A stretch of DNA of 64,000 bases from CAILUF01 sp964505265 (GTDB lineage Bacteria > Pseudomonadota > Alphaproteobacteria > Rickettsiales > UBA1997). A program made the translations under genes and the position numbers. The notes under the pieces are model-generated. The model saw only the letters and a program-made list of their open reading frames with translations. It was not told the origin of the DNA and ran no database searches. Location: the NCBI GenBank assembly GCA_964505265.1, contig CAZDGN010000004.1, forward strand, positions 1 to 64,000, read 5' to 3'. This document shows positions 23,946-33,603 of this stretch, one piece after another; the stretch's first letter is position 1, and the number at the start of each line of letters is the position of its first letter.

Positions 23946-25880
23946 CTATTTTAACTTAGATTGAGATACAATCTTTTTTATTTCTGCAAATAATCTATCG
24001 ATAGCACCACCATTATTTTTTTCGTCATTTTTTAATTCTTCAAGTCTGTAGCGATTATTAAAGTGATCTTGCCAAGACTCGCTGGTATTAGGAGGAACAA
24101 GAACCAACAAATAACTATTATGATATTCATGGATTATGGCTTGTTTTTTATTTCTCAAATTCTGAGTTATTGTTTTAATATCTTCTTTATCTCTTAATAT
24201 CACTCTATGGATTGTATCGAGACCTTTTTCATCAAAATCAAATAATCCTATTATTGTTTTTGTTTGTATGATTTTTTGAAAATAAGGAATTATAGATAAA
24301 GCCTTTATAGCATTAGGTACATTATCTGCACAACCGCATTCAATAAATTTGTAATTTGTTAAACCTAATTCTTCTGCTTTTGTTGAAAAATATTGTTCAT
24401 CATCTTTTCCTTCAACAAATATTATCACATCTCTCGATCCTTTAATGGCACCAATCGGTCCAAGTTCTTCATCATAAACAAATTTAGGCGCAAGTTTTTC
24501 TAAAATTTTCTTTTTACCATCTTCATTTTTAGCCCACTCAATTTTATGACAACCATCTTCATTTATAATTTCACACAAGCTTTTTGGATCAACCTCTGCA
24601 ACAGTTGATGGAGAATGAGTTGTTAAAATTACCTTAATATTTTTTTCAACAAACTCCTTATTTATGGTTTTTAAATAAAGCTCGGCTAGAGCAGGATTAA
24701 GGTTGGCATCAAATTCATCTAATATAATTAAATTAACTGCATCTTTAGAATTATCATCTTTGCAAATTACAAAATAATAACAAATTAGTTCAAAAATCAT
24801 TTTTTCACCACTTGATAAATTTTGAAAAGATATGTATTCACTATGACAATCTTTATTATGAGAATAAAATGTTAGTTCATATTTTTTTCGAGTTGGTGGA
24901 TTTAATAAATATCTAAATTTTTTATCTCCAAATTCAGTATTTAGATTGGTTATTTCTTCATTGATTTGCTCCCAATAAGATCGCCCCCCCCTTCTTTTTT
25001 CATTCTTTTGATCTTCAATCTTTCTAGAAATTTTATCGATAATAGCCTCCATCGATTGAAATGGATTAATTAATTTGTAGATATATTCATCAAACTCAAA
25101 AGGGTTCGTTATTTTTGATTTATCTCTGGCTTCTTTTCTTAATTTTTTTCTAATTTCTTGATCTATTTCCCTTAAGTTAATTCTATGATTATAATCTGAA
25201 TAATTGCCTATATATTTTGGCTCATAACCCTCTCTTTCGAATATTTTCAATCCATTTTCATATTCTAGAAAAATATTTTTAAATTCTTTTTTATTTTTAT
25301 TTAACCTAGAAATTTTTTGAATTCGATTTTTTATCTCTGTTTTAACATCATCTTCACGAGTAATTCCTAAAGTTTTAGCAATTACATCTTTCTGCTCTCC
25401 AGTCATTTCAAAAAGTAAGTTTGTAACTTCATATAAAAAGTCAAAACCATATTCGTAAAGATCAGAATCTTTATTAAAAAGCATATTATTAACATCTAAC
25501 AAATCGCTATAATAAATTTTCTTCCTTGAGCAAAAGTGAACAAATCTTCTATTAATTTCAACCCATATATCTTCAATTGTTAAACTTTCTTGCTCAGAAA
25601 ATCTTTCCCTTGAGTTTCTAAATCTTATAAATCCATCGCTTCTTCTAATCTCATTGCGAGAATTTGGGTTTGTTGTCTTAAAGAAAACTGAACTAGGTTC
25701 TTTTTCTCTCTTTTCTCTATATAAATGGCTTAAAATAGTTGTTTTTCCACTTCCATTGAGACCGGTTACTACAACCAGCTTTCTATCTTCTGGATCAAAA
25801 ATTAGTTCCTTCTTAAAAAAACCTTTATATTTCGCTGGTATTGTTGTTTTAATAATGTTTGCGGGTATTTTTGTTATCAT
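23946..25880 (-). CDS. OLD-like ATPase with C-terminal TOPRIM nuclease domain
   Basis: An ABC-type ATPase head is split by a long central insertion: Walker A GLNGSGKTT at 40-48, signature LSSGEKM at 355-361, Walker B LIILDEFDA with D388/E389, and switch His 422 in TTHSPS. A TOPRIM domain follows, with IIFVEGKDDEQYF (E490) and the DxD pair in GLFDFDEKG (D548, D550). This is the OLD (overcoming lysogenization defect) layout: ATP-gated DNA nicking or cutting. It is the last gene of a minus-strand operon after rloA-like and rloB-like genes, 35 bp behind the latter. A role in anti-phage defence is inferred from family and context. Confidence 0.75.
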   Translation of the reverse strand: MITKIPANIIKTTIPAKYKGFFKKELIFDPEDRKLVVVTGLNGSGKTTILSHLYREKREKEPSSVFFKTTNPNSRNEIRRSDGFIRFRNSRERFSEQESLTIEDIWVEINRRFVHFCSRKKIYYSDLLDVNNMLFNKDSDLYEYGFDFLYEVTNLLFEMTGEQKDVIAKTLGITREDDVKTEIKNRIQKISRLNKNKKEFKNIFLEYENGLKIFEREGYEPKYIGNYSDYNHRINLREIDQEIRKKLRKEARDKSKITNPFEFDEYIYKLINPFQSMEAIIDKISRKIEDQKNEKRRGGRSYWEQINEEITNLNTEFGDKKFRYLLNPPTRKKYELTFYSHNKDCHSEYISFQNLSSGEKMIFELICYYFVICKDDNSKDAVNLIILDEFDANLNPALAELYLKTINKEFVEKNIKVILTTHSPSTVAEVDPKSLCEIINEDGCHKIEWAKNEDGKKKILEKLAPKFVYDEELGPIGAIKGSRDVIIFVEGKDDEQYFSTKAEELGLTNYKFIECGCADNVPNAIKALSIIPYFQKIIQTKTIIGLFDFDEKGLDTIHRVILRDKEDIKTITQNLRNKKQAIIHEYHNSYLLVLVPPNTSESWQDHFNNRYRLEELKNDEKNNGGAIDRLFAEIKKIVSQSKLK

Positions 25881-25915
25881 ATTTTTTTTTCAATTCTTGA
25901 TAAAATTAACTAATT

Positions 25916-26665
25916 TTACTTACAAATTTCATATATAAAGTTAATAATTTTATAAATTTTTGAAGACGGATTGGGATTTCTGTTTTTATGTTTCAAATGA
26001 TTTTCATCTAGGTCTTGACAGTTTTTAATCGCTTGATTAATTTTCTTTTTATCAATAAATTTTTCAAACCAATTTTCATTATTTTTTTCGTAAATAAAAT
26101 TTTTATTTTTGGTTTTTAAAATTTTAGAAATTTCATCTTCTACTGATTTAGAATTTTTAAATTGCTTATCGGAAAATTTTTGAAAATGATTGAGAAGCCA
26201 TATTTCGTATGATGGATTAGAATCAATTATTTCAATTTCATTTGAGTATTTTTGATTTAAATCTTGTAAATTTTTCGATGAAATTATTTCTTGGTATATT
26301 TTAGAATTGCCTTGATTCTCTTGAGGCGAAACCGCATCAACAACACAAAATATTTTATCAAATTTAATTTTTGGACTATTTCTCTCTTCATCTTTTAATT
26401 TTTTTGCTAAATCAACAATTCCTTGCAAAGATTGATTTTTCGGGCATATTAAGGTTATTTTAATTCGTTCAAATTTGTTAATTTTTATAAAACATCTTTG
26501 TTTTTTTGATTTTGGAAAATATTTTTCAGAATCGGATTTTTTTAAATCGGAATTGTTATTTTGAAATTTTAATTCTTTTAAAAAATATTCCATATAAAAA
26601 ATGAAAGATTTTTCATCTTCAGAAATTATTAAAATATTTTTGTCAATGAATTGATTCTTTGCCAT
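25916..26665 (-). CDS. RloB-like protein
   Basis: Matches the RloB family: an N-terminal ILIISEDEKS-x-YFL-type strand-acid motif (E16, E18), a central FCVVDAVSP with D110, and the hallmark SNPSYEIWLLNHF at 149-161. The fold is thought to be TOPRIM-related; RloB accompanies the ATPase RloA in restriction-linked and abortive-infection loci (compare the AbiL pair). It starts six bases after the rloA-like stop. The usual N-terminal G in the EG-x-T-E motif is replaced here, so catalytic competence is uncertain. Confidence 0.75.
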   Translation of the reverse strand: MAKNQFIDKNILIISEDEKSFIFYMEYFLKELKFQNNNSDLKKSDSEKYFPKSKKQRCFIKINKFERIKITLICPKNQSLQGIVDLAKKLKDEERNSPKIKFDKIFCVVDAVSPQENQGNSKIYQEIISSKNLQDLNQKYSNEIEIIDSNPSYEIWLLNHFQKFSDKQFKNSKSVEDEISKILKTKNKNFIYEKNNENWFEKFIDKKKINQAIKNCQDLDENHLKHKNRNPNPSSKIYKIINFIYEICK

Positions 26666-26671
26666 TAAACC

Positions 26672-27976
26672 CTACTTATTTTTGCTAATAAATGGGCGGG
26701 CACCGAATTCATGATTGCGATATCGATCACAAATATTGTCATCATTGCGAATTCCGTTAAATTGATTGAGGCTATAAAGTTGACTTGATTGCTCTTTATC
26801 ATCTTTGCTAATAAACCAAATTTGATCGCGACGAAATAAATTAATTTTTTTATCAGTCTTTTTATCGTAAATTTTATCAAGCAAAATATCATTATGTGCC
26901 GTGAAAAGCACTTGACCATTGCCTTCATTGATGTTTTTATCATGAAACATTTTAACAATTTCGAGCAAAATATCGGGATGAAAAGAGCGATCAATTTCAT
27001 CGAAAAATAATACTCCACCATTGATGAGGGTTTTAAAAATTGATGCCGAAATTGAAAATAAATTCATGGTTCCAAACGACATTTTATTGGCTTTTAACCT
27101 TGTGCCATTTGGATTGATAAAATTTATATTTGGTTTTTTTCGCATATTTTTTTTCATCTCCTCGCTAATATCAGAATCTTCTTCGATAAATTTTGGGAGT
27201 CGAACTTCTTTAAATTCAACCTCAATATCCTTAACATTTAAATCAAATTTTTGCAAAAGTTTGACAACTTTATCTTTATTTTTTTTGTTTTTACTAATCC
27301 AGTGAATAGTTTCAAAATATCGATCTTCATGATCAAGAATAACTTCAGCATAATTTTGCATCCAATCATAAATTGGATTCAAGAATTTATTGCCATCTTC
27401 ATTGATATTGAGTGATAAAAATAAATTATTTTGAGTATTTTCAAATAGATTTATAGCCTTGTCTTTGTGCCCTTCAAAGCTATCTTTAAATTCATGATAT
27501 AATTTATTTTTCTCAAAACCAATTTCATAAATTAATTTTGGCGAAACATCGACTCCATCTTTGTAAGAGGATAATTTTTCATAATGAATTTGCGAAGAAT
27601 CATAGGCGAATTCATATAAATATCTTGTTGAATTTGAGGCGATAAAATCAATTTCAAAAATCGTTGGTTTTTGAAATTTTTTATCTAGAACAAAAGGATC
27701 AAATTCTTCAATTGCATCACCTCTTTTCCTTTTTGTTGATAAAATCATTAAACCAAAACAATACCAAGATTTTACTAAATTAGATTTACCAGAAGCATTG
27801 GAACCATAAAGAGCAATTGATTTTAATAAATTTGGCACTTGTTTATTTTTGGTAGCAAAAATATTGCTTTTTAAATGAGATTGACTTTTGCCGTGATATT
27901 TTTCGCTAACAGAAAAATTAACAGTTTGTTTGCCTTTGATTGAACGAAAATTGCTAACCGAATATGAAATCAACAT
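26672..27976 (-). CDS. RloA-like AAA ATPase
   Basis: A 434-residue SMC/ABC-type ATPase of the AAA_15/AAA_21 group. It begins with ISYSVSNFRSIKGKQTVNFS, Walker A is YGSNASGKSN (57-66), the signature region is KMSFGTMNLF, and Walker B is GGVLFFDEIDRSFH with D326/E327, followed by the switch His in FTAHND (H361). The RloB-like gene follows within six bases. RloA/RloB pairs are known from defence-rich loci. It is the first gene of the three-gene operon inside the repeat-bounded island. Confidence 0.8.
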   Translation of the reverse strand: MLISYSVSNFRSIKGKQTVNFSVSEKYHGKSQSHLKSNIFATKNKQVPNLLKSIALYGSNASGKSNLVKSWYCFGLMILSTKRKRGDAIEEFDPFVLDKKFQKPTIFEIDFIASNSTRYLYEFAYDSSQIHYEKLSSYKDGVDVSPKLIYEIGFEKNKLYHEFKDSFEGHKDKAINLFENTQNNLFLSLNINEDGNKFLNPIYDWMQNYAEVILDHEDRYFETIHWISKNKKNKDKVVKLLQKFDLNVKDIEVEFKEVRLPKFIEEDSDISEEMKKNMRKKPNINFINPNGTRLKANKMSFGTMNLFSISASIFKTLINGGVLFFDEIDRSFHPDILLEIVKMFHDKNINEGNGQVLFTAHNDILLDKIYDKKTDKKINLFRRDQIWFISKDDKEQSSQLYSLNQFNGIRNDDNICDRYRNHEFGARPFISKNK

Positions 27977-28365
27977 AAATTTAGAAAATATTCTTTGTAA
28001 TTAATTTACAAAAAATATAAAGTATTGTGATTATTATTGCAAGAATTTTGTTGATTTTGCAATTTTTTTACAAAAATAACAAAATTTTCTACAACACAAA
28101 CTTCATTAAATCATTATTGTTTGATAATAAATCGCCTAGATGTTTATTATCATTATAAGAATTGATATTAAAATACTTGTATAGAGAATTGAAGGGAATT
28201 TATTTAATTAATGAACTTTTCAATGCAAATCAAAGGGCAATGTCCTTAAAATTTATTTCAACTCCTCCTTTTCGATCAATCAAATTGAGAAGAAATTTTA
28301 TATTCCAAAAGGAATTCTATGAATTTTTTTTCAAAAGCTAAAATTTTAGCTTGAAGATTTTATTC
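27977..28365. other. intergenic end of the repeat-bounded island
   Basis: AT-rich, no credible gene. It should contain the promoter of the minus-strand rloA-like operon. A perfect 18-bp palindrome (AAGCTAAAATTTTAGCTT, 28335-28352) sits just before the right 215-bp repeat and could be an operator or a recombination-related site. Confidence 0.4.
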
Positions 28366-28580
28366 CCACTAAAACCAAAGAGAACTCATCGAGGGAATTG
28401 CAATTCAGATTTACTATTACAATAACAATAGAATCCAATCTGCTAAAAAAATGCCACCAACGGTTTTTTAACAAAAATTTAGTCAATAAAATTTTAAAAT
28501 AAATTAATTGATCATTCAAGTTAAAAAAATTGAATGATTTCTGTTAATCAATTTAGAAGGAAGTTTTTGTCAAAAAAAAG
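28366..28580. repeat. 215-bp direct repeat, right copy
   Basis: Same orientation as, and one base different from, the block at 23067-23281. On its right side it abuts, and truncates, the coding frame of the fragment at 28553-28932; the last codons of that fragment before the stop are supplied by the repeat itself. Confidence 0.9.
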
Positions 28581-28932
28581 TACGGTTCACTTTTTTTATC
28601 ACCATCAGCCTTATATTCAATCGAACATGCAAAAATTTCGCCGTCGGTTTTTTTTAAAATAAAAGCCACATCGAATCCTTCATCTTTTAGTTTGGCAATT
28701 TCAAATGCCATTTCAAGATTATTCCACAAACGATAACATGAATTATAATCTAAAAGAACTTTCCTTTTTTTTGGGGTTTGACTTGGAGAAGTTTGGGGCT
28801 TAAATCCGCACCACCATTAATAGCATCTGAAGGAGAGAATGGAGCGCTTGGGGAGATTTGCTTAGTTGATTTTGAGGTTTCCTGAAATAAAAACCTAAAA
28901 TCATTATTGTTAAATAAAAGCGAAGAGTTCAT
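28553..28932 (-). pseudogene. frameshifted 5' gene fragment cut by the 215-bp repeat
   Basis: An ATG at 28932 opens a Ser/Pro-rich start (SPSAPFSPSDAINGGADLS) that stops at 28750. An A8 run at 28762-28769 marks a one-base shift, after which the frame continues as LLDYNSCYRLWNNLEMAFE, AKLKDEGFDVAFILKKTDGE and CSIEYKADGDK. It then enters the repeat and stops at 28555-28553. It is in the same direction as the AAA ATPase fragment at 22080-23063, so the two could be the ends of one gene split by the island; this is inference. The family is not recognised. Confidence 0.55.
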
Positions 28933-29132
28933 AATTTATAAAAAAATTAAATTACAAATTTATAAAAAAATAGGCTACAACTTGTTTTTTAATTAATTTT
29001 TTAATATTTTCAACTAGTTATTAATATTTAAAATAAATTTTAATATATTTGTTCGGATTTTTTTAAAGAAGTGGAGATTTAGAAAAATCATGTTAATTTT
29101 ATAGTTAAGATTTAACCAAAAAAATTAACATA

Positions 29133-30566
29133 ATGACCTTAAAAATTGAAAATCTTTACATAAAATTCAGAAAAACCGATGGCAATTTTCAAGAAATTAT
29201 TCGGGATTTTTCTTTAAATTTATCATCACAAAAAATTACTGCATTAGTTGGCAAAAGTGGTTCTGGTAAGTCTCTAATCGCTCTTTCTATTTTAAAATTA
29301 TTGCCAAAAAATGCTGAAATTTCTGGAAAAATTTATTTTGATAATCAGGATTTGTTAAAATTAAATGACAAAAATTTACAAAAAATTCGTGGCAAAGAAA
29401 TTGGTTTTATTTTTCAAGATCCAAACACTGCATTAAATCCGCTTCACAAAATTGGCAAGCAAATTGGCGAGGCAATTTTGACACATCAGCCAAAAATTTC
29501 TAAAAATATATTAAAATTCAAAATTGAAAATTTAATGAAAGAAGTTGGTCTTAGTTCTTTGATTGATAGGGTCAATCACTATCCTCATCAATTATCGGGC
29601 GGGCAAAAACAGCGGGTAATGATTGCTATTGGGATTGCAAATAATCCACAAATATTGATTGCCGACGAGCCAACTACGGCACTAGATAAAAAAATCCAAG
29701 GCGAAATTTTGGAATTATTAAAAAAACTTTCAATCGCTCGTAAAATGTCGATTTTATTGATTAGCCACAATAAAGCGGTAGTAGCAAATTTGGCGGATGA
29801 GGTGATAATGATTGGCGATAATTCGGAGCATTTGCATTTGCCAAATCGAATTGATTTTGTGAAAAAAAATACTGATGAAGAAATTTTGGTGGTGAAAAAT
29901 TTGTCAGTTAAATATAAAAATCATGAGGTGCTAAAAGATATCAATTTTACCTTAAAAACAGCCGAGAATATTGGTATTATAGGTGAAAGTGGCTCAGGAA
30001 AATCAACATTAGCTTTGGCTTTACTTAATTTAATACCAAGTGCGGGTGAAATAAATTTTGCTGATAAAAAAAATTGGCAAAAAAATGCAATTGAACTTCG
30101 AAAATCTATTCAGATTTTATTTCAAGATCCGTTTTCAAGCTTGAATCCGCGGACAAAAATTTTCGACATAATCGCCGAAGGCTTAATTATCAATAGTTCG
30201 TTAAATTATTTGCAAAAAATATTTAATTTAACTTCGCCTAGCTTTAAAGAATATGTAAAAAATCAGGTTGAAGATATTGCCAAAAAATTGCAATTACCTC
30301 TTTTTTTGTTAGAATTATTTCCGCATCAACTCTCGGGAGGGCAAAGGCAAAGAGTGGCTTTGGGGCGTTCGCTAATTTTGCAACCAAAAATTTTGATTCT
30401 TGACGAGCCGACCTCGGCACTGGATTATCAAACTCAAAATGAAATTTTAAATTTATTAAATAATATTCAAAAAAATCAGGAAATTTCTTATATTATCATT
30501 TCTCATGATGATGAGGTGATTAATAAAATGAGTGATAAGATTATAGAAATAAAAATAAGTAAATAA
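29133..30566 (+). CDS. peptide ABC transporter ATPase, fused double NBD (YejF-like)
   Basis: Two complete ABC ATPase units in one 477-residue chain. NBD1 has Walker A GKSGSGKS, signature LSGGQKQR and Walker B ILIADEPTTALD. NBD2 has GESGSGKST, LSGGQRQR and ILILDEPTSALD. This Opp/Dpp-type tandem layout is that of YejF, which powers import of peptides (including microcin C in enterics) with permeases YejB and YejE. A YejA-like binding protein is encoded at 56682-58412, and no permease gene is in the window. The N-terminus of NBD1 (LYIKFRKTDG) is intact, and the length is slightly short for YejF. Confidence 0.85.
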   Translation: MTLKIENLYIKFRKTDGNFQEIIRDFSLNLSSQKITALVGKSGSGKSLIALSILKLLPKNAEISGKIYFDNQDLLKLNDKNLQKIRGKEIGFIFQDPNTALNPLHKIGKQIGEAILTHQPKISKNILKFKIENLMKEVGLSSLIDRVNHYPHQLSGGQKQRVMIAIGIANNPQILIADEPTTALDKKIQGEILELLKKLSIARKMSILLISHNKAVVANLADEVIMIGDNSEHLHLPNRIDFVKKNTDEEILVVKNLSVKYKNHEVLKDINFTLKTAENIGIIGESGSGKSTLALALLNLIPSAGEINFADKKNWQKNAIELRKSIQILFQDPFSSLNPRTKIFDIIAEGLIINSSLNYLQKIFNLTSPSFKEYVKNQVEDIAKKLQLPLFLLELFPHQLSGGQRQRVALGRSLILQPKILILDEPTSALDYQTQNEILNLLNNIQKNQEISYIIISHDDEVINKMSDKIIEIKISK

Positions 30567-30651
30567 TAAATTTATAATTAGAAAATAATTATTGATAATT
30601 AAATTAAATATTTATAATTGATTAATACTACTAACTATTAATCAATAAAAT

Positions 30652-31458
30652 ATGAGTTCTTGTTTTCCCTTATTTTCCAAATTCAAAATCCCAAAGATTT
30701 CAACATCATTATCTGCAATTGGCACTTTTTTTTGTTACAAAAGAGGTGGTTATGAGCAATCGTCAACATCTCCGGAATCTCCAACAAATTCCTCTAATAG
30801 CCCTACAAATAACAGTGATAAAGAAGCTATTAATTCATCGAAATTATCAGGAGCTATTATGCAAAATGGTGGCGAAAGTCATAGCAATTCTTCTAGTTCC
30901 CCCTCAATGATTTCCATTTCTCGAGAATCTTCCGTTTATTATACTTTGTCACGAACTCAATCATCTGAATTTACTCCAGTTGATCCTTCTCCACCCAGAA
31001 ATGCAAGGGGGGTGTCTCGAAGTGATGCAAGGGAAGATGCTAAATCTCCACTTCGTTTCACATCAGCTCCAGAATTTAGTTCAAAATTTCATATTGATAA
31101 TTCAGAAAATAATGAAGATTTAAAAGGTAATCATTTTATAGAAGATTATCTTGATAGAATAATAAATAATATGAAAATTCGCGATTCAGCTAAGGAAGAT
31201 AAAGCATCTAAATCATTATCTGATCCACAAAATCTTGATCTTCATTCTAAAATTATGCGAGGAAGATATACAGCTGGGAAAAATTATCCATCAATACCAT
31301 CTGAAGGAGCCCGTCCAAATTTAAATGCAGGTGAAGGTGTTGGTCTTGGAATGAGACCGAGTTTTACATGGGTTAGGGCTGTAGGAACGGAGGCAGCGTC
31401 AGAAGCTACAAGAAGAGTTAAAGATGCTAAGGAAAATGGAGGGATGATGACTTTTTAA
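30652..31458 (+). CDS. Ser/Asn-rich hypothetical protein
   Basis: A 268-residue protein. The first 30 residues are mildly hydrophobic with two Cys, residues 35-150 are low-complexity Ser/Pro/Asn (predicted disordered), and the C-terminal half has a helical HFIEDYLDRIINNMKIRD segment and a Gly-rich end. No family was recognised. Such disordered proteins in T4SS-bearing bacteria are sometimes secreted effectors, but nothing in the sequence proves that. It has its own ATG and an AT-rich upstream gap after the YejF-like gene. Confidence 0.5.
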   Translation: MSSCFPLFSKFKIPKISTSLSAIGTFFCYKRGGYEQSSTSPESPTNSSNSPTNNSDKEAINSSKLSGAIMQNGGESHSNSSSSPSMISISRESSVYYTLSRTQSSEFTPVDPSPPRNARGVSRSDAREDAKSPLRFTSAPEFSSKFHIDNSENNEDLKGNHFIEDYLDRIINNMKIRDSAKEDKASKSLSDPQNLDLHSKIMRGRYTAGKNYPSIPSEGARPNLNAGEGVGLGMRPSFTWVRAVGTEAASEATRRVKDAKENGGMMTF

Positions 31459-31487
31459 GTTGTAAAATCATTTGGCAGCCAAATTCG

Positions 31488-33602
31488 TTAACCGCTATTA
31501 ATAATTCTTAAGCACTCATCATATTTAAATATTCTTAGGAGAAATTGATATTTTTTATTGATTTCTAATTTTAAATGCGGATCTGACAAAAGAATATTTT
31601 TGGCTTGCTGATTGGCGTAGTTGAAAAAATGATGATGTGAACTTAAATTGGCAACATAAAAATCAGGAAAACCGCTTTGCTTAGTTCCAAGCATTTCACC
31701 GCTTCCGCGCATTTTTAAATCTTCTTCGGCAATAAAAAATCCATCATTTGATTGGCGCAAAATATTTAATCGGGCTTGCGAATTTTTGCCATATTTTTTG
31801 CCATAAAGTAAAATACAATAAGATTTTTTGTCGCTTCTACCAACTCTGCCTCGAAGCTGATGGAGCTGAGCTAAACCAAAATGTTCAGCATTTTCAATAA
31901 CAATAATCGTGGCACTTGGCACATCAATACCCACTTCAATTACGGTTGTAGCCACTAAAATTTGTTTGGAATTGGATTGATTACTGGCAAAATCTTGCAT
32001 AATTTTTTCTTTTTCACTTTCTTTCATTTTGCCGTGTAAAAGCCCTACTTTATTGGCTTCGAAATAATTTGAAATTTCTTGGTATTTTTGCACAACCGAA
32101 GTTAAATCGGCATCATTATTTTTGGAATTTTCTTCATTATTTTCGTCGATTGCAGGGCAAATCCAATAGATTTTTTCTTGATTGTTAATGGCTTTTTGCA
32201 TCGCTTGATAAAGTTCTGGTGATTTATTTTTTGACATTATAGTTGTTTCAATTTTTTGCCGATTTTTGGGCTTTTCATTGATGATACTTATATCCATATC
32301 GCCATATAAACCCAGCATCAAACTACGAGGAATCGGTGTTGCACTCATCAAAATTAAATCAACATTTTCGCCTTTTTCTACAATTTTCAACCGTTGCAAA
32401 ACACCGAAGCGGTGCTGTTCGTCAATGATGGCAATCCCCAAATTTTTAAACCTTACATCATCTTCTAGTACTGCGTGGGTGCTGATTAAAATTGAAATTT
32501 CACCATTAATTAATTTTTCAAGTAAAAGTTTCTTTTGTTTTTTTGTGGTCGCCGAAGTAAGAATTTCTATGGTTAAATCAAAATCAATCAATAATTTTTT
32601 GAAATATTCAAAATGTTGTTTGGCAAGCACTGTAGTTGGCACTAACACGCAAGCTTGTTTGCCTTGAGAGATATTTTGCAAAGCTGTAAAAATTGCAATT
32701 ATAGTTTTTCCACTGCCAACATCACCTTGAATTAAGCGGGTGATTTTTTTACTTGAAAAAATTTCTTGGTTAATTTCATTGATTGCCTTTAATTGAGCAT
32801 TAGTTGGGGTGAAGGGGAGGGAGTTAATAAATTTGTCGCCTAGAAATTGTTGATTTGGATAGAATTTTTTTAAGCCTTTTTGGCGATTTTTTGCCATAAT
32901 CATCGCCAATTGTGATGCTAAAATTTCATCAAAGGCGAGGCGTTGAATGGCTGGGTTTTCTGGATTGAGATCGTTTTGATTTTGTGGATTATGGACAAGT
33001 TTTAGAGCTTGATAAAATGTTGGAAAACCTAAACGCTTAACAAAATCGCTGTCAATCCATTCTTCGCAAGACTTTGGAAGTTGTTTTAAAATTTGTTGAA
33101 TTTGATAGGCAATAAATTTATTCGATAATTTTTGACTTAGCGGATAAATCACATTAAATTTGGCAATATCATTGATTTTATTAATCTCTAAAATATGTTG
33201 CGGGTGGTTGATTTGATTGTCGTTAAGGTGTTTTTGAATTTTGCCAACAACGGCGATTTCTTCACCGATTTTTAATTTTTCTAATTGACTTGGAAAAATT
33301 TTGAAAAAAACTAAAGAAAAAAATCCAGTTGGGTTATAACATATAATTTTAAAAGGTTGCGAAGACCTTGCGGGTGCTTGGTGAGCCTGAACTTTGCCCT
33401 TAATTAAAACCAATTCCTGATCTTGAACTAAACGCAAATCGGGTTCAAAATTAATTTTTTCCAATCGATACGGAAAATGTAAAAGCAAATCAATAATTTG
33501 CTCACCCTCAATTAATTTAGATAAATATTCGCCCAAGGATTTACCGACTCCTTTAAGGCTGGTTATTGGGTCAAATAAAAAATAATGCGGGTTTTTGATC
33601 AT
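31488..33602 (-). CDS. recG: ATP-dependent DNA helicase RecG
   Basis: Branch-migrating helicase that rescues stalled forks and processes Holliday junctions. The N-terminal wedge domain begins with FDPITSLKGVGKSLGEYL and HFPYRLE. Motif I is GDVGSGKT, motif II DEQH (IIDEQHRFGVLQRL), motif III SATPIPRS, and the C-terminal TRG/motif VI region includes QLHQLRGRVGRS. The ATG at 33602-33600 is one base after the smpB stop and gives 704 residues, the usual RecG length; an in-frame ATG-less extension to 33698 would overlap smpB. Probably co-transcribed with smpB. Confidence 0.95.
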   Translation of the reverse strand: MIKNPHYFLFDPITSLKGVGKSLGEYLSKLIEGEQIIDLLLHFPYRLEKINFEPDLRLVQDQELVLIKGKVQAHQAPARSSQPFKIICYNPTGFFSLVFFKIFPSQLEKLKIGEEIAVVGKIQKHLNDNQINHPQHILEINKINDIAKFNVIYPLSQKLSNKFIAYQIQQILKQLPKSCEEWIDSDFVKRLGFPTFYQALKLVHNPQNQNDLNPENPAIQRLAFDEILASQLAMIMAKNRQKGLKKFYPNQQFLGDKFINSLPFTPTNAQLKAINEINQEIFSSKKITRLIQGDVGSGKTIIAIFTALQNISQGKQACVLVPTTVLAKQHFEYFKKLLIDFDLTIEILTSATTKKQKKLLLEKLINGEISILISTHAVLEDDVRFKNLGIAIIDEQHRFGVLQRLKIVEKGENVDLILMSATPIPRSLMLGLYGDMDISIINEKPKNRQKIETTIMSKNKSPELYQAMQKAINNQEKIYWICPAIDENNEENSKNNDADLTSVVQKYQEISNYFEANKVGLLHGKMKESEKEKIMQDFASNQSNSKQILVATTVIEVGIDVPSATIIVIENAEHFGLAQLHQLRGRVGRSDKKSYCILLYGKKYGKNSQARLNILRQSNDGFFIAEEDLKMRGSGEMLGTKQSGFPDFYVANLSSHHHFFNYANQQAKNILLSDPHLKLEINKKYQFLLRIFKYDECLRIINSG

Positions 33603-33603
33603 T

